A DNA stretch of 64,000 bases from Adiantum capillus-veneris (Eukaryota; Streptophyta; Polypodiopsida; Polypodiales; Pteridaceae). Location: the NCBI GenBank assembly GCA_014529385.2, contig CM043968.1:25781513-25845512 (forward strand). The letters run 5' to 3'. The notes under the pieces were generated by a model. That model saw only the letters and a list, made by a program, of their open reading frames with translations. It ran no database searches and was not told the origin of the DNA. Made by a program: the position numbers and the translations under genes. This document shows positions 39,941 through 51,559 of this stretch, in pieces (the stretch's first letter is position 1; every line of letters begins with the position of its first letter).

Positions 39941-40540
39941 TCCAAGTATGGTAGCATCGGCATGCACCAAGGCTTTCAGAGCAACTAGGGCCAGTTTGGG
40001 GTGCCACAGGGTCATTTTGGCATGGCTGGTTGGACAACAGCCAGCTATGGCACCTATGATGCAAAATGTCAATGGCCAAGACGTGCCGATGATCCCTACT
40101 ACAGTCCCCATGTTGCAGACAATTCCTTATAACAATTTGGGGGCACTGTAAAAGCCGAAAGCTTACAAAGAAGGTGATGCAGCTGTAAAGTTTAGCACTT
40201 TCAACGGCTTCGAGGATAAGGCAAAGGCTCTTACTTTCCTCCAGCAGTTTGATACAGCTTATGCAAGAGGGAATTTTACAGAGGCCTCTAAGGTCAGGAA
40301 AGCTGCCACTTTCTTGAAAGACAATGCGCTTACATGGTGGACGAGATTGTTAATTCAAGGATAGGCAACCGCCACATGGGTCTACTTCAAGCAAATGTTT
40401 GCATCTGCTTAGCTGTTAAATGAATTTGAAGCCGGCGTCATGACAGATTGGCACCAGCTTACTTTGGCTACTTGTAAGAGCTTGTTGAGTACAATCGGAG
40501 GTTTTGCAAAGCGCTACTCTCAGTAACTCCCTACAAATTT
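39941..40540 (+). pseudogene. Gag of J, prion-like and capsid parts
   Basis: 39945-40135 matches the Gly/Gln/Met/Phe-rich Gag part of GYP2 and B, with a stop early on. 40190-40540 encodes FNGFEDKAKALTFLQQFDTAY, the capsid-like start, with several stops. Together with the next entry it makes a complete Gag minus its first 150 residues. Confidence 0.75.
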
Positions 40541-41566
40541 GTGCCATTGACAGAGCAAATAGAGAAGTACTGTTGTGGGTTGCCTAAAGGGCTTCGAGAC
40601 TACTGTACCAAGAACAGAGTGGCTACCCTCACCCAGCTCATGGAAGTTGCTAACATTGGTCTTGACTTGTTGATAGGAGAGGACAGTGGGTTTCTGAGCA
40701 ACGAAAAAGGAGGGCAGCAGGAGAAAAATTCAGCGAAGAAGCCCTTTGTGAAAACGGCTCCTGAAGCGTCACAGGGGTGTGAAAAGGTCAACAAGGATAA
40801 GGATTCAGCTGAGACTTCTCGAGCGCAGGCAAAGAAACAAAAAAGGAAGCCTTTTGTGTGTAAGTCGGTCGAGGAAAAGAAGGTCTTAATGGCTGAAAAT
40901 AAATGCTTTATATGTGAGCAGCCTGGTCACTTTGCTACAAATTGTCCACAAAGGAAAAGACCAGCTGATTCAGATGATAAAGAGGACCACAAAGGGAAGA
41001 AGCCTAAACCCACGACAGGTTTGGTGCCAGATATGGTGGGTGACAGGCCCAATACAAATGCCAGCGAGTTATGCAAAGCATGGGGTAAAGTTAGAGACCA
41101 AACGGCACTAGTCTTCTTTGATCTAGGTGCCAAAGCAAACTTTATCTCACCAAAGGTAGCTATGAAGCTGGGCATCAGAGCTGAAGAGATGGGGTACACG
41201 ACAGAGGCAGGGTTGGCATGTCCTGGCTACTCAGAGTGTGTTATTCCCATTATTGGAAAGTTGTGTCTGCATATTCAGTCATATGTAGACACAGAAGAAT
41301 TTTATATCATGCCATTGGAAGGGTGCGATACGCTACTTGGAATTTTGTGGATGTTCAGAGTACATGGCGTGCTGGATGCCTTCGGCAAGACGATCACCCT
41401 TCAGCATAGGGGCAAAACTCATGTTTTGGATGTAAAGCTCAAAGGGGAGTCTGTCCCTATTGTATCTGCTTCGGCTATCACTTCTGTAATAAAGAATCAT
41501 CTTTTTGTGTACTTGATTTTTGCACGTGATGTCTCAGAAATTGTCAGTCAAATTTATCTGTGTTAG
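40541..41566 (+). pseudogene. Gag end, zinc knuckle and protease of J
   Basis: This open 341-residue stretch contains LTEQIEKYCCGLPKGLRDYC, a basic linker, an intact CCHC knuckle (CFICEQPGHFATNC) and the whole protease region. The presumed active site is FFDLGAKANFIS, so Asp is present but Ser/Thr-Gly is replaced by Leu-Gly-Ala. YIMPLEGCDTLLGILW lies later in the domain. A small deletion near 41540 shifts the frame before the reverse transcriptase. This is the best-preserved protease of the B type in the window. Confidence 0.88.
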
Positions 41567-42870
41567 ATAAAGAAAGGTCAGCATTTTTGCGAGAGTTTAG
41601 TTTGTGTTTTTTTGATTCATTAACGTCACAATTGCCGCCAGAGAGACTTGAGGACCATCGGATAGATTTGGTACCAGGGTGTAGCCCACCAAATAGACCT
41701 CCCTACAGGGTTAGCGCGGCGCAACAAAAAGAGATTATGGGCCAGGTTGAGGAGCTATTAGAGAAGGGGTGGATTCAGCCTAGTTCGTCACCCTTTTGCT
41801 CCTCAGTGCTCCTAGTACAGAAAAAGGATGGCTCATGGCACATGTGTATTGATTACCGTGCGTTGAATAAGAATACCATCAAGAATAAGTTTCCTATTCC
41901 AAGGATTGATGATATTCTCGGCCGTTTAGAGGATGCTGCAGTTTTCAGCAGGATAGACCTTAAGAGTGGGTACCATCAAATTCGTATAAGGCCAAAGGAT
42001 GTGCACAAGACTGCGTTTAGAACGACATTTGGTCTTTATGAGTTCCTAGTGATGCCGTTTGATCTAACAAATGCTCCTGCAACCTTCAACAGGATGATGG
42101 ACCGGATTTTCCGCTCGCATCAACAGTTTGTTGGGACATTCTTCGATGACATGATAGTCTATTCGAAGATGAAGAGGAGCATAGGCATCACTTGACCATT
42201 GTGTTCGAAGAGCTGGCAGTCACAGGTTACTTGTCAATCCTAAGAAAAGTGAATTCTTCCTGGAAGAGATCCACTTTCTTGGCCACATAGTGTCGAAGGA
42301 TGGTGTCCAAATGGATCCCGCAAAGGTAGAAGCTATTAAGACATGCCCAGACTTGAAGACTGTGCATGATGTCAGAAGCTTCTTGGGATTGTGTTCCTAC
42401 TATAGAAGGTTTATCAGGAATTTTGCAGAGATAGCATCACCTCTTTACGCATTGCAAAAGAAAGAGGCCACTTTCAGATGGACCCAAAAAGAGCTTTCAG
42501 CTTTTAGTCTCTTAAAGGAAAAGTTGACTTCAGATCCAGTAATTGTTTTGCCAGACCTTAGGAAGTCATTTGTGGTCCAATGTGACGCGTGTGGCAGTAG
42601 CATCGAAGCAGTGCTAATGCAAGATGGACGGGTAGTAGCTTATGAAAGCCGAATTTTGCAAGGGCCAGAGAAGAGTATGCAAGTCTATGAGAAAGAGCTC
42701 TTGGCAGTGATTCATGCGCTTTCTAGCTGGAAGCACTGTTTTTGTTGTCCAAACAGACCATCAGACCTTGCGATACTTCTTGACACAGTCAAAGTTATCC
42801 GAAAAGCGGAAGGCAAGAAGAATGTTGTGGCTGATGCGTTATCAAGGAAGCCATAAATTTCAGTGTGTTG
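41560..42870 (+). pseudogene. Reverse transcriptase and RNase H of J
   Basis: The first frame (to 42195) has [37 protein letters not shown] and [11 protein letters not shown] one-base loss follows, and from 42290 the frame continues with the connection and RNase H: CDACGSSIEAVLMQ and YEKELLAVIHALSSW. A deletion near 42790-42810 removes the ERTL to WANIL part before ADALSRKP. The catalytic Asp residues of the polymerase remain. Confidence 0.85.
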
Positions 42871-43945
42871 ATTTCTTATCATCATGAGCTGGATGACATG
42901 AAGGAACATATGCTACTGATGAAGATTTTGCAAGGATCTTTGAACAGTTGCTAGAGGGGCAACATCATGAGCACCTCCTCCTCAGAGATGATTTTTGGTG
43001 ATGCATGGCAGACTTTGTGTCACTAGGCCATTGCGACATATGGTCATGGTAGAAAGTCATGTCCCACCGTATGTAGGGCTTCATGGTATTGCGAGAGTTA
43101 AAGCCGTAGAGACATTCTTCTATTGGCCTACCTTGAGGAGAGATGTGGATGCCTTTGTGCGAGCATACCTGATTTGCCAAAAGGTCAAGTTTGACAGGCA
43201 AAAGGCACCACGGTTGTTACAACCACTGCCGATTCTAGATAAGCCATGGGAAACCATTGCTATGGACTTTATCTTAGATCTTCCAAGAACGCGACAGGGA
43301 ATGATGGTATATGGACCATTTGCAGATTCAGCAAGCATGCCCTTTTCATCCCTGTTAGGAAGAAGATAAAATCTAATCAGATGGCATGTTTATTCATGTA
43401 CAATGTGTTGAAGTACCATGGTATGCCACAATCGATTGTCAGTGATTGTGATCTCGCATGACAAGTTTGTTTTGGAGAGGATTGTTTGAGAACATGGGCA
43501 CTACGCTCAAGTTCTTGTCTTCGTTTCATCCACAAACTGATGGACAGTCAGAAGAGGCTAATTCTAATGTCCTGGATCTGCTGAAATGCTATGTGTCACA
43601 TAATAAGGGCAAATGGGAACAGTATTTGCCTATGCTTGAGTATGCGTACAACAATACGGTGCATTCGTCGACTGGCAAAGCACCTTTTGAGATTGTTGAA
43701 GGCGGCAAAAAGGTTCCCCCTATTTTGCATACAAAAGACAAGATCTTTGAGGCAGATCGATATGTTGAGAACATGGATGAAATGTACAAGAAAATTAAAG
43801 TTGCCTTGAAGAAGACTCAAGCAAAGCCTGCTGATCGGCACCGTCGTGAATTGCTGTTATCACCTGGTGATTGGGTTCTGTTAAGGTTCGAGAAGGCAAG
43901 GTTAAAGAAGATGAAGGGCAAGGAACGACTGTTTCCTAAGCTCCG
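42871..43945 (+). pseudogene. Integrase of J
   Basis: Frames 42995-43369 and 43458-43961 contain LHGIARVKAVETFFYWP, LICQKVKFDRQKAP, MDFILDL and later DGQSEEANSNVLDLL, VEYAYNNTVHSSTGKAPFE and LKKMKGKERLFPKL. The second Asp segment reads VSDCDLA where relatives have VSDRDPR. No chromodomain follows, because the element is cut near 43945. Confidence 0.82.
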
Positions 43946-44510
43946 TTCTTCAGTGGCTTGACACGTCAGCAATTTGTGACATCCCCCCTTCTTGAAAGAA
44001 AGTAATCGTCCACGATTACAACATATCTCCAAAACAACTCGAGTTAGCTCAAAAATTTTCGAGGGTCATTCCGAGGGACAATTAGTTTTCTCGTTCCAAA
44101 TTGGAGCTCTTGATTTCCTCGGTCATTGGCTTCCAAGAAAAATCTCATCCAATAAGGAGTCTCATTCCAGATCGGAACTTTTGATATCCTGCGTCGTTAG
44201 CTTCCCAGAAGTATCTCATCCAATAAGGAATATTCAGTGGTTGGCACATCACAATGCAACACAAATGCTCACATATGCATGTTACAAGGCATAGAAACAT
44301 AAAGTCGCCGATGAACACTCTTCATGCATAACCTAACAAGGTCCGGGCCGGGAGATATTCAATGACTTTCTCATCACTGTTAGATTCTCTTCATCTCCAG
44401 ATGCTTCGCACACTGTCTACAGGATCCTCACCACTCACGTGCACTGACCCTTGGTTGTGGGTTGGCCACCCGTACACCTATTGGACAGGGATCTCAGGCA
44501 CACTTAGGGT
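43946..44510 (-). other. 3' end fragment of a G-type element (K) and unassigned sequence
   Basis: The minus strand of 43946-43981 is the start of a G-type LTR (TGTCACAAATTGCTGACGTG), and 43982-43998 gives the purine tract CTTTCAAGAAGGGGGGA. The next 380 bp are a 3' untranslated region with a roughly 71-bp repeat (ATCTCATCCAATAAGGA at 44142 and 44213). 44320-44365 is related to the GGCCCGGAC blocks at 22673-22915. I see nothing in 44370-44510. Confidence 0.6.
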
Positions 44511-44933
44511 TGTTCAGTACATTTCCCACTTAGACCTGTTTTGGTCACATATTCCCCCATTTATATTGGAGGGTCAAATTTTCAGGTCATTGGGTTATAT
44601 AGAGGATTATTGCCCGACCAGCCCCTATTCTCCTATATATAGGAGGGGGGGCACACTCATTGTCTTGTCTCACACCATGTAGCCATCTGGAGTTATTGGG
44701 CTGCCAGCCTTTCCACCATCTGTCTCATGTCATGTCTCTTCTCTCTCTCTCTCGTGCCATATTCTCCTATATATAGGAGGGGGGGCACCCTCATTGTCTT
44801 GTCTAACCATGTAGCCATCTGGAGTTATTGGGCTGCCAGCCTTTCTACCATCTGTCTCATGTCATGTCTCTTCTCTCCCTCTCGTGCCAGGGTCTCTTTC
44901 TCTCTCTCTCACCTTCCGCTGCACACTCTGACA
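44511..44933 (+). repeat. LTR of element H2 with a duplicated TATA block
   Basis: It starts TGTTCAGTACATTTCCC and ends GCACACTCTGACA, followed directly by a primer site. A 135-bp block is repeated in tandem (44626-44760 and 44761-44890). Each copy starts with a 12-bp palindrome CCTATATATAGG followed by a G run. The relative at 22916-23245 has the block only once. Confidence 0.8.
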
Positions 44934-44945
44934 TGGTATCAGAGC
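44934..44945 (+). promoter_or_regulatory. Primer-binding site of H2
   Basis: TGGTATCAGAGC directly abuts the LTR end. An ATG follows at 44952, within the expected leader. Confidence 0.85.
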
Positions 44946-46445
44946 ACCACCATGCAGATCTGCCATCGCCATCAGCAAGGAGGCCATTGCGGGGAGTTTC
45001 ATCGCGAGAAGCTGCTACCCCACCTGCGTTTTTGTGGGCTGCCAGTGTTTTTGCTTCCCTTTCGATCGCCAACCTCCTCCCCTCCACCAGCGACTCCTCC
45101 TCCATCCTCTACTCTGCTAGAGTTTTTGGCTGGTATGGCGTTTTTTGCAACAGAGGGGTCCTCCTTTATGCCTAGCGTTTTTGGGCTTGCTGCCTGGCGT
45201 TTTGCAGAAGGGAGGCACATACATACCAGCGTTTTTCAGATTTGGTACATGCTCAGCTTTTTGGCCTTCTTCTTCCCAGTCGGAGTTCTGTCTCCTTTGC
45301 CACTTGAAGATCATCCATTGCTCCACAAAATACCGCTCTCCTTGGACCTTCCACACTCAGATTCGGGACTGTTTTCCCTGATTTTCAGCCGGGAGTTTGT
45401 GCCCCACCCGTCCTCGTGCCCCAACCTTCAGCATCTGTGGTCCCCCGACACTCTGAGGATGGCTCAGTGCTCTGTTTACAGCAGCATTCCAGCCCCCTTT
45501 GCTGCATTTTCTGGCATGGACACCACCTTCCCCTTTGCCTCGTCAGGTTCCCTTTAGTTACCCTTCCTGATTCACAAGTCTTTCCCCCCTACCCGCACCG
45601 GTGTGGCGCTTACACGTCGTGTTTTCAGATCGCATTTCAGCTTTGCTCCTTCGACATTGAGACGTGGACTCAATATAGGTTCTGGCACAACGGACGGATC
45701 TCCCTCGACATTGCAAATCTTCCCTCCTCGAGGTTCTCTTGGCCTCGGGAAGATGCAGGGGATTGGATTGGTACAGGTACTTATGTGGACGTGGCTTGTG
45801 TTTTTCACCGCTACTTCTTCCTCAATAACCCTCTCTCCCTCTCTCTCGACTGTTGTCTCTCTATTTGGGATTGCCCTATCCACCTCATTTGTATGATAGA
45901 CCCGTGCCTCTTGGCACGTCAGACACTTCTTTTGGACATGTACTCCTAGATGTGAGTATCCTTTGGCATCTGGATGTCTACATGGTCTCATCCAGCACAC
46001 TGGTCCATGGTGGCTCTTTTGCCTTGCCTCTCCATGGTAGAGCCTCTTCCTTGCTTCTGCTTGGTTTTGTGGCTCCTCCACTTGCAGTTCGGATGTACTT
46101 ATGCACTACTTACACGGTGAAGATCTCATGGATGATTCTTGCTTTGCTGGTCTACTCCTAGGCTATGACTTCTACAACACCGGTCATTCTTCCTGATGCA
46201 TGCTCTTAGCCATCCTTAACCTCACCACATTCCATTACCTCCCTAGGGGGGGAGTTCTCCTATGTTGCGTGTCTTCACGACTTGCACTTGCAGACTCTCT
46301 TAGATTTTTTGTCCAGACCTCGATGGTGGATGTGCTCCCACAGGTTGACTTTCCCGAGTATCTCCTCTGACTCTTTTGTCCGATATTGTGTGTGTGTCAC
46401 AAATCATATTGCAACTTATATATACCCCCGAGACAACTCTTCTCT
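44934..46445 (+). other. Internal region of H2, coding origin unclear
   Basis: An ORF open from within the LTR continues to 45557. Counted from the ATG at 44952 it gives about 200 residues rich in Leu, Phe, Ser and Pro, with no domain I recognise. 45416-45949 and 45603-45896 are further open stretches. Short resemblance to a copia pre-integrase region (SLGLGKMQGIGL) is too weak to rely on. A purine-rich tract (CTAGGGGGGGAG, about 46243-46254) could be the plus-strand primer site, but no second H2 LTR follows. 46255-46445 shows nothing recognisable. Confidence 0.4.
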
Positions 46446-47086
46446 ACGGATTGCTCAGCTTTTTTGACGCACATAAGAAAGCCAAAAAGCATGGCAAAAA
46501 GCAAAAGAAAAGCACTGACTTTCCAGGTTATTTGGGTCTTCAGTCGACTTTTGACAAGGCAAAGAAACAGAAGAAGCGTGTTCGATTTGAAGGAGTACCC
46601 AATTCTTCTTCTTCTTCTTCTTCTTCTAACAGTTCTTCTAGCTCCTCGGATTCGAGCGAAGAAGACAGAAAAGGTAAAAAGCGAAGCAAGAAGCAACGCT
46701 TCGGAAAGGGCAAGAGAAAGGCAAAGAAGACTAAATCTCGCCCAGAGACTGACAGTTCTACTGAGGACTCGTCTACAGACAGCTCAGATTCTGATGATGG
46801 AACCTTCTATGCGAACAAGAAGAATTTTTACAAAGCCAACTAGTATGACTTTCTCGAAGATAAAAGCAAGAAAGTCAGAGAGTTTAAGGAAGGTGGCCAC
46901 TCGATCAAGTTTCAAGATACTCAGATGCTTCGAAGGCTTTGTCTTTTTATACAACAGTTTGACATTGCTTTCGCGGGAGGACGCTATTCAGAGCACTCCA
47001 AGATTCGGAGAGCTGCCTCTTACTTTAAGGGGAATGCTCGTACTTGGTGGTCCACTCTTCTTTTAAACAAGACTGCGCCAGTTAAA
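46446..47086 (+). pseudogene. Gag N-terminal part of E
   Basis: It starts at RIAQLFDAHKKAKKHGKKQK, matching C at 6903, and includes the Ser/Asp tract, YANKKNFYKAN and the capsid-like start RRLCLFIQQFDIAFAGGRYS and GNARTWWSTLLLNKTAP. At 46842 a TAG stands where C has CAG (codon of KAN-Q-YDF). A deletion after GGHSIKF removes a few codons. The reading stops at the TTAAA target of the copia element and continues at 52384. Confidence 0.82.
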
Positions 47087-47363
47087 TGTGGGGGAGCAGA
47101 AGAGAGAGCCCACTTGCTACTCTATGCAATGAGAGTGAAGGAGAAGAGAGTGGCGCAGAAGAAGCACACGCAGAGAAAAAATACGTGAGAGAGAGAGAGA
47201 ACGCGTAGAAGTTTGGGAAAAGTCACGATAGATCCTTTTTGGGCTTGACCTTTGAGTATATGAGTAAGTGACTAGGGGGCCATTCACTTGGGCCCCCTCA
47301 CTTATAAGTCTTTTAACTTATAAGTTAATAAGTACAAGGCACTTAGGCCTTTATTCCCTAACA
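47087..47363 (-). repeat. 3' LTR of the copia element
   Basis: It is bounded TGTGGGGGAG...CCCTAACA on the plus strand. The minus strand of the adjoining bases (GGTGGGAGGT) is the purine tract. Confidence 0.95.
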
Positions 47364-47442
47364 ACCTCCCACCTAAAGGGAATGTACCTTGGGAGAACAA
47401 AGAATCAGCTAACTATGATACATCAGCTGATCATGCACTTAC

Positions 47443-48792
47443 TCATCCAACACCCATCATCTGACGGCAATATGCAAACCGCTCTGCTGGAAGACTCTTG
47501 GTCAAAAGATCTGCAGGATTGTCATCTGTGTGCACCTTGAAAAGTGTAATGCTCTTGTCATCAAGCACACTCCTGATAAAATGATACTTCACCTCTATGT
47601 GCTTTGTCTTGGCATGAAAAACAGGATTCCTTGCAAGCATAATAGCACTCTGACTATCACAGTGTAGCACAGGAACCGGTGACTTAATGCCAAGCTCTTC
47701 TACCAAACGCATGAGCCACAAAGCTTCTTTGCATGCCTCAGTGGCAGCCACATACTCAGCCTCAGTGGTAGACAAAGCAACACATTTTTGCAGTCTAGAA
47801 ATCCAAGAAACTGCACCTCCTGTGAATGTAAACACATATCCAGAGGTAGACTTCCTGCAATCTGGATGTCCAGCAAAATCTGCATCTGTAAAGCCATGCA
47901 CAGATGTCTCACTCTTCCCAAAACAAATGCACAAGTCTTTAGTGCCTTTCAAGTATCTCAAGATACACTTCACTGCTTCCCAATGCTTTTTGCCAGGATT
48001 GCTCATGTACCTGCTTACCACTCCCACCGCAAATGCAATGTCCGGACGTGTAGCAACCATAGCATACATCAAACTGCCAACGACTGATGCATAAGGAATC
48101 TTGGCCATTTCAGTCCGCATATCATCTATGTTTGGGCAGTCATGTGCAGTCAGTTTTACATATGGAGGCAGCGGAGTACCAAGTGCCTTTCCCCCATCCA
48201 TATGAAAACGATGTAGCACCTTATTAACATAATCTCGTTGAGATAGATACAGACGCCTGTTGGGTCTATCTCGAGAGATACGCATGCCCAAAATATGATT
48301 AGCATCACCAAGATCCTTCATGTCAAAGCGATTCTTTAGGCTTTGCTGTAATGCATCCAACTCCGTGACATTTTTACCCGCAATAAGCATGTCATCAACA
48401 TACAAAATTAGCAATAGAAGAGATCCATCACTTGCTGTTTTGATATACAAACAGTGATCAGAATTACTTCTTTTGTATCCTTGAGACCTCATGAATGTAT
48501 CAAACTTGTGATACCATGCACGGGGAGACTGTTTCAAACCATACAAGCTCTTCAAGAGTCGACATACTTTCTTCTCTTGCCCCTTTGACACAAAACCTTC
48601 TGGCTGCATCATATAGATCATCTCAAGCAAATCGCCATGCAAAAATGCTGTTTTGACATCCATTTGCTTTAACTCCATATCTTCAGAAGCAACCAGGCCT
48701 AAAACAAGACGTAATGTGGCAAGCTTTACAAGAGGAGAAAAAATCTCATCAAAATCAACACCATGCTTTTGCTTGTACCCTTTAGCAACCAA
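47443..48792 (-). pseudogene. Reverse transcriptase and RNase H of the copia element
   Basis: The 449-residue stretch starts at VAKGYKQKHGVDFDEIFSP and contains the copia polymerase series QMDVKTAFLHGDL (first Asp), LYGLKQSPRAWYHKFD and the catalytic YVDDMLIAG, then LSQRDYVNKVLHRF and PYASVVGSLMYAMVATRPDI. RNase H follows with TDADFAGHPDCRKSTSGYVF, LSTTEAEYVAATEA and DNPADLLTKSLP. Its length and motifs are normal. A TAA at 48802-48804 separates it from the upstream part in the same frame, so it cannot be made as part of the polyprotein. Confidence 0.93.
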
Positions 48793-48801
48793 ACGTGCCT
48801 T

Positions 48802-49176
48802 TTACTTAGAAGAAGCATCAGATGTGACCTTGGTCTTGTAAACCCATTTACATGGCAGAGCCTTATGCCCTTTAGGCAAATCAACCAAGTCCCATGTATG
48901 GTTTTTCTCCAAAGACTGCATTTCCGAAACCATTGCTTTGAACCATTTCTTATTGTCTTCCCGTTGCATAGCCTCTTTATAGCAAGACGGCTCACCACAA
49001 TCAGTGAGCATGACATAGTCCAAAGACGGTTCATATCTATCGGGGGGCCTTGTCACCCGAGTAGACCTACGCACCCAATGATCCATAACAGGTGGATTTT
49101 CAGCCTGTAAACCATCAAAAAACAGCAGGCTGTTCAGCCGGTTGCATCGCAACAACGGGCGGTCTAGGAGCATCAA
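48802..49176 (-). pseudogene. Link between integrase and polymerase of the copia element
   Basis: The frame has RSTRVTRPPDRYEPSLDYVM and EAMQREDNKKWFKAMVSEMQ, LEKNHTWDLVDLP and CKWVYKTK, the typical start of the copia polymerase domain. It lies in the polymerase frame. A frameshift in 49115-49176 separates it from the integrase C-terminus. Confidence 0.88.
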
Positions 49177-49657
49177 CCTGTTCCCCTACCTGTGGTGCAT
49201 CAATGGCAACTTGTTGGGGCTGATTTTCAGTAGCTAATGGCTGATTTTCAGCACCATTTTCAGCATGTAAAGGCTGCTGAACATTGGGCCTTCTTGGCTG
49301 TCCATATGTAACATCTTCACGAAAAACAACCCGGCGCACTTCCTCGACCTTTGTGGGCTGTTTGTGCATGCAATTCTCATTGAAGATGACATCATTGCTG
49401 CGTATGATTTTCCGTAATGCGGGATCCCATAATCTATACCCCATTTCACCATCCTCACCATATCCTAGGAAAATGCATTTATGAGACTTTGGTTCTAGTT
49501 TGGTGCGCAGTTCATTCCGGATGTGAACATAGGCCTCACAACCAAACACTCTTAAATGTGCATATGAGGGTGGCTTGCCAGACCACACCTCCTCAGGCAC
49601 CTTTCCACCCAAAGCCTTGCTAGGTGAGCGATTAATCAAGTGAATAGCTGTTTGCAC
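49115..49657 (-). pseudogene. Integrase C-terminal part of the copia element
   Basis: In the frame of the upstream ORF, after one TAG at 49667, it reads AVQTAIHLINRSPSKALGGK, then LRVFGCEAYVHIRNELRTKL and KCIFLGYGEDGEMGYRLWDP, the copia integrase end with its GYR box. An acidic and Gln-rich linker follows until the frameshift. Tork elements have FWAEAV at the stop position, so Trp to TAG is the simplest reading. Confidence 0.9.
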
Positions 49658-49666
49658 AGCTTCTGC

Positions 49667-51559
49667 CTAAAAACCTTGAGGTAATGCAGCATGTGACAGC
49701 ATACTCCGAACTTTCTCTTGGATAGTCCGGTTCAACCTCTCTGCAACTCCATTCTGAGAGGGATTAAAAGGAGCCGTGAGCTCTCTTTTAATACCTTTAG
49801 TAGCACAAAAGTCAATAAATGCTTTTGATACATACTCCCCCCCATTGTCTGAGCGCAAAGACCTAAGCTTCTTGTTAGTTTGATTCTCAACAAACGCAAG
49901 AAACTTCTTGAAAGTATCCAAAACATCGCTTTTAGCACGTATTGGATACACCCACACCTTACGTGTAGCATCATCGATAAACGAGACAAAATATTTCTTT
50001 CCCCCTAAGGACAACTGTGGCATTTCACATACATCGGAATGCACTAAGTCTAACCTGTCAGACTTCAAAGAAAGAGACCTTTTGTGCGGTGTTTGACTGT
50101 GCTTACCATAAATACAGTGCTTACAATGAGAAAAATCAGCATACCTCAAACACAGCAAATAGCCACAACGAGACAGAGTTTCCATTCCTCTTTTACTCAT
50201 GTGTCCCAACCGGCCATGCCACAAAGAAACACTTGGCTGCTCGGTTACGGCGACAACATGGTCACGCACACTAGATACATGCAAAGGATACAAAGTGTCC
50301 GATTTACAACCCTTGGCTACAATCCGGGCCCCTTTACAAATTTTCCACTTGCTATCACCAAAAGTGGTGTGATAGCCTGCATCATCTAGCTGCCCTGTAC
50401 TAATCAAACTCTTCTTGAGTTGTGGCACATGGCGCACTTTGTGAAAAACAAAAGTCATACCATCAGCAAAGGAAAACTGGACACTGCCAATACCTGCAAT
50501 GTCACATGCATAGTTGTCTCCCAAATAAACAGTGCCCTGCACCTCGCCTGAGTACTGTGTAAACCAATCCCTATGAGGTGTTACATGAAAGGAGGCACCT
50601 GAATCAAGAATCCAAGTATGCATGTCCACATCAGAACCCATAGCAAGGGTATGTGCATCCACAGAAGAGGCATTGAGTACATCAGTGCTGCTGTCACTGT
50701 CACAACTACTAGCAACATTGATTTCCTCAATCAACACAGTGCTCTTCTTGGCATTTCCCTTGTCCTTTGCATCAGTTTCAGCACCCTTGTTCTTCTCTTT
50801 CTTCCACTCATAGCATTCCCGTTTATAATGCCCTTTCTTTCCACAATGATGACACACAACATCTTTCCTACGAGATTTGCTGCGTGCCCTGTCCTTACTG
50901 TCAGATTTCTCCCTCTGTTGAGACCTGCCTCTCAAGTGCAATGCATTAGAAGACCCACCTGTGGTGTTCTTCCTGTTCATCTCTTCCATCAAGAGAGAAC
51001 TCTCTACATCTGCATACTTAAGTGACGCACTTGAGTTACTAAGAGCTGTCCGGAATACATCCCAACTCTCGGGCAATGTGCATAGCAGAAAAGTAGCTTT
51101 GAACTCCTCATCAATCGTGAATTTCAGCTCTGTCAGTTGGCTGAAAATAGAATTGAATTCATTGAGGTGCACTGACATGTGCGTGCCCTCCTTCATGCGG
51201 AGATCCATAAGCTTCTTAAGCCAATACACTTTACTGGCAGCACTCTGCTGTGCATACAACTCGTCTAAACGCTTCCACATGCCCCATACTGTCTGCTCAT
51301 TCTCTACATTGAAGAGTAAATTGTCAGACACCGAAAGCATGATCGTGGAGCGAGCCAACTCGTCCACTTCTTCCCATTCTTCAACCTCCATATCATCCGG
51401 TTTCACACCCTGTAACTTAATAGGTTTCGCCTGTTTCTTCTGCAACATCACATTATAACATTGCTTCTTCCATATAGCAAAGTTATGGGCCCCTTCAAGC
51501 TTGAGAATGTGCAACAAATTGCCACTTTCACTGCTAGAAGCTATTCTGAGTGATTGCAA
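49667..51559 (-). pseudogene. Gag, protease and integrase core of the copia element
   Basis: The ATG at 51559 opens 630 codons. Residues 20-200 are the UBN2-type Gag (LEGAHNFAIWKKQCYNVML). A CCHC knuckle lies at 236-249 (CHHCGKKGHYKREC). Protease has a canonical Asp-Ser-Gly at 319-321 (WILDSGASFHVTP). GAG-pre-integrase shows LWHGRLGHMSKRGM and HCKHCIYGK, and integrase keeps HSDVCEMP, RSDNGGEY and NGVAERLNRTIQ with all three acidic residues. A TAG at 49667 ends it. The 540 bp before the ATG form the leader. Confidence 0.93.

Larger units (their letters stand above)
39941..43945 (+). mobile_element. Decayed B-type gypsy element J, both ends missing
   Basis: It begins in the prion-like part of gag (TATGGTAGCATCGGCATGC) and proceeds through Gag, protease, reverse transcriptase, RNase H and integrase to KERLFPKL, where it is cut by a piece of a minus-strand G-type LTR. 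Neither LTR of J is in place. Frames break in at least six places. Confidence 0.85.

Noticed and set aside
45603-45896. Copia pre-integrase domain in H2
   Set aside because: Only one short stretch (SLGLGKMQGIGL) is suggestive; the Cys/His residues of the domain are not found.
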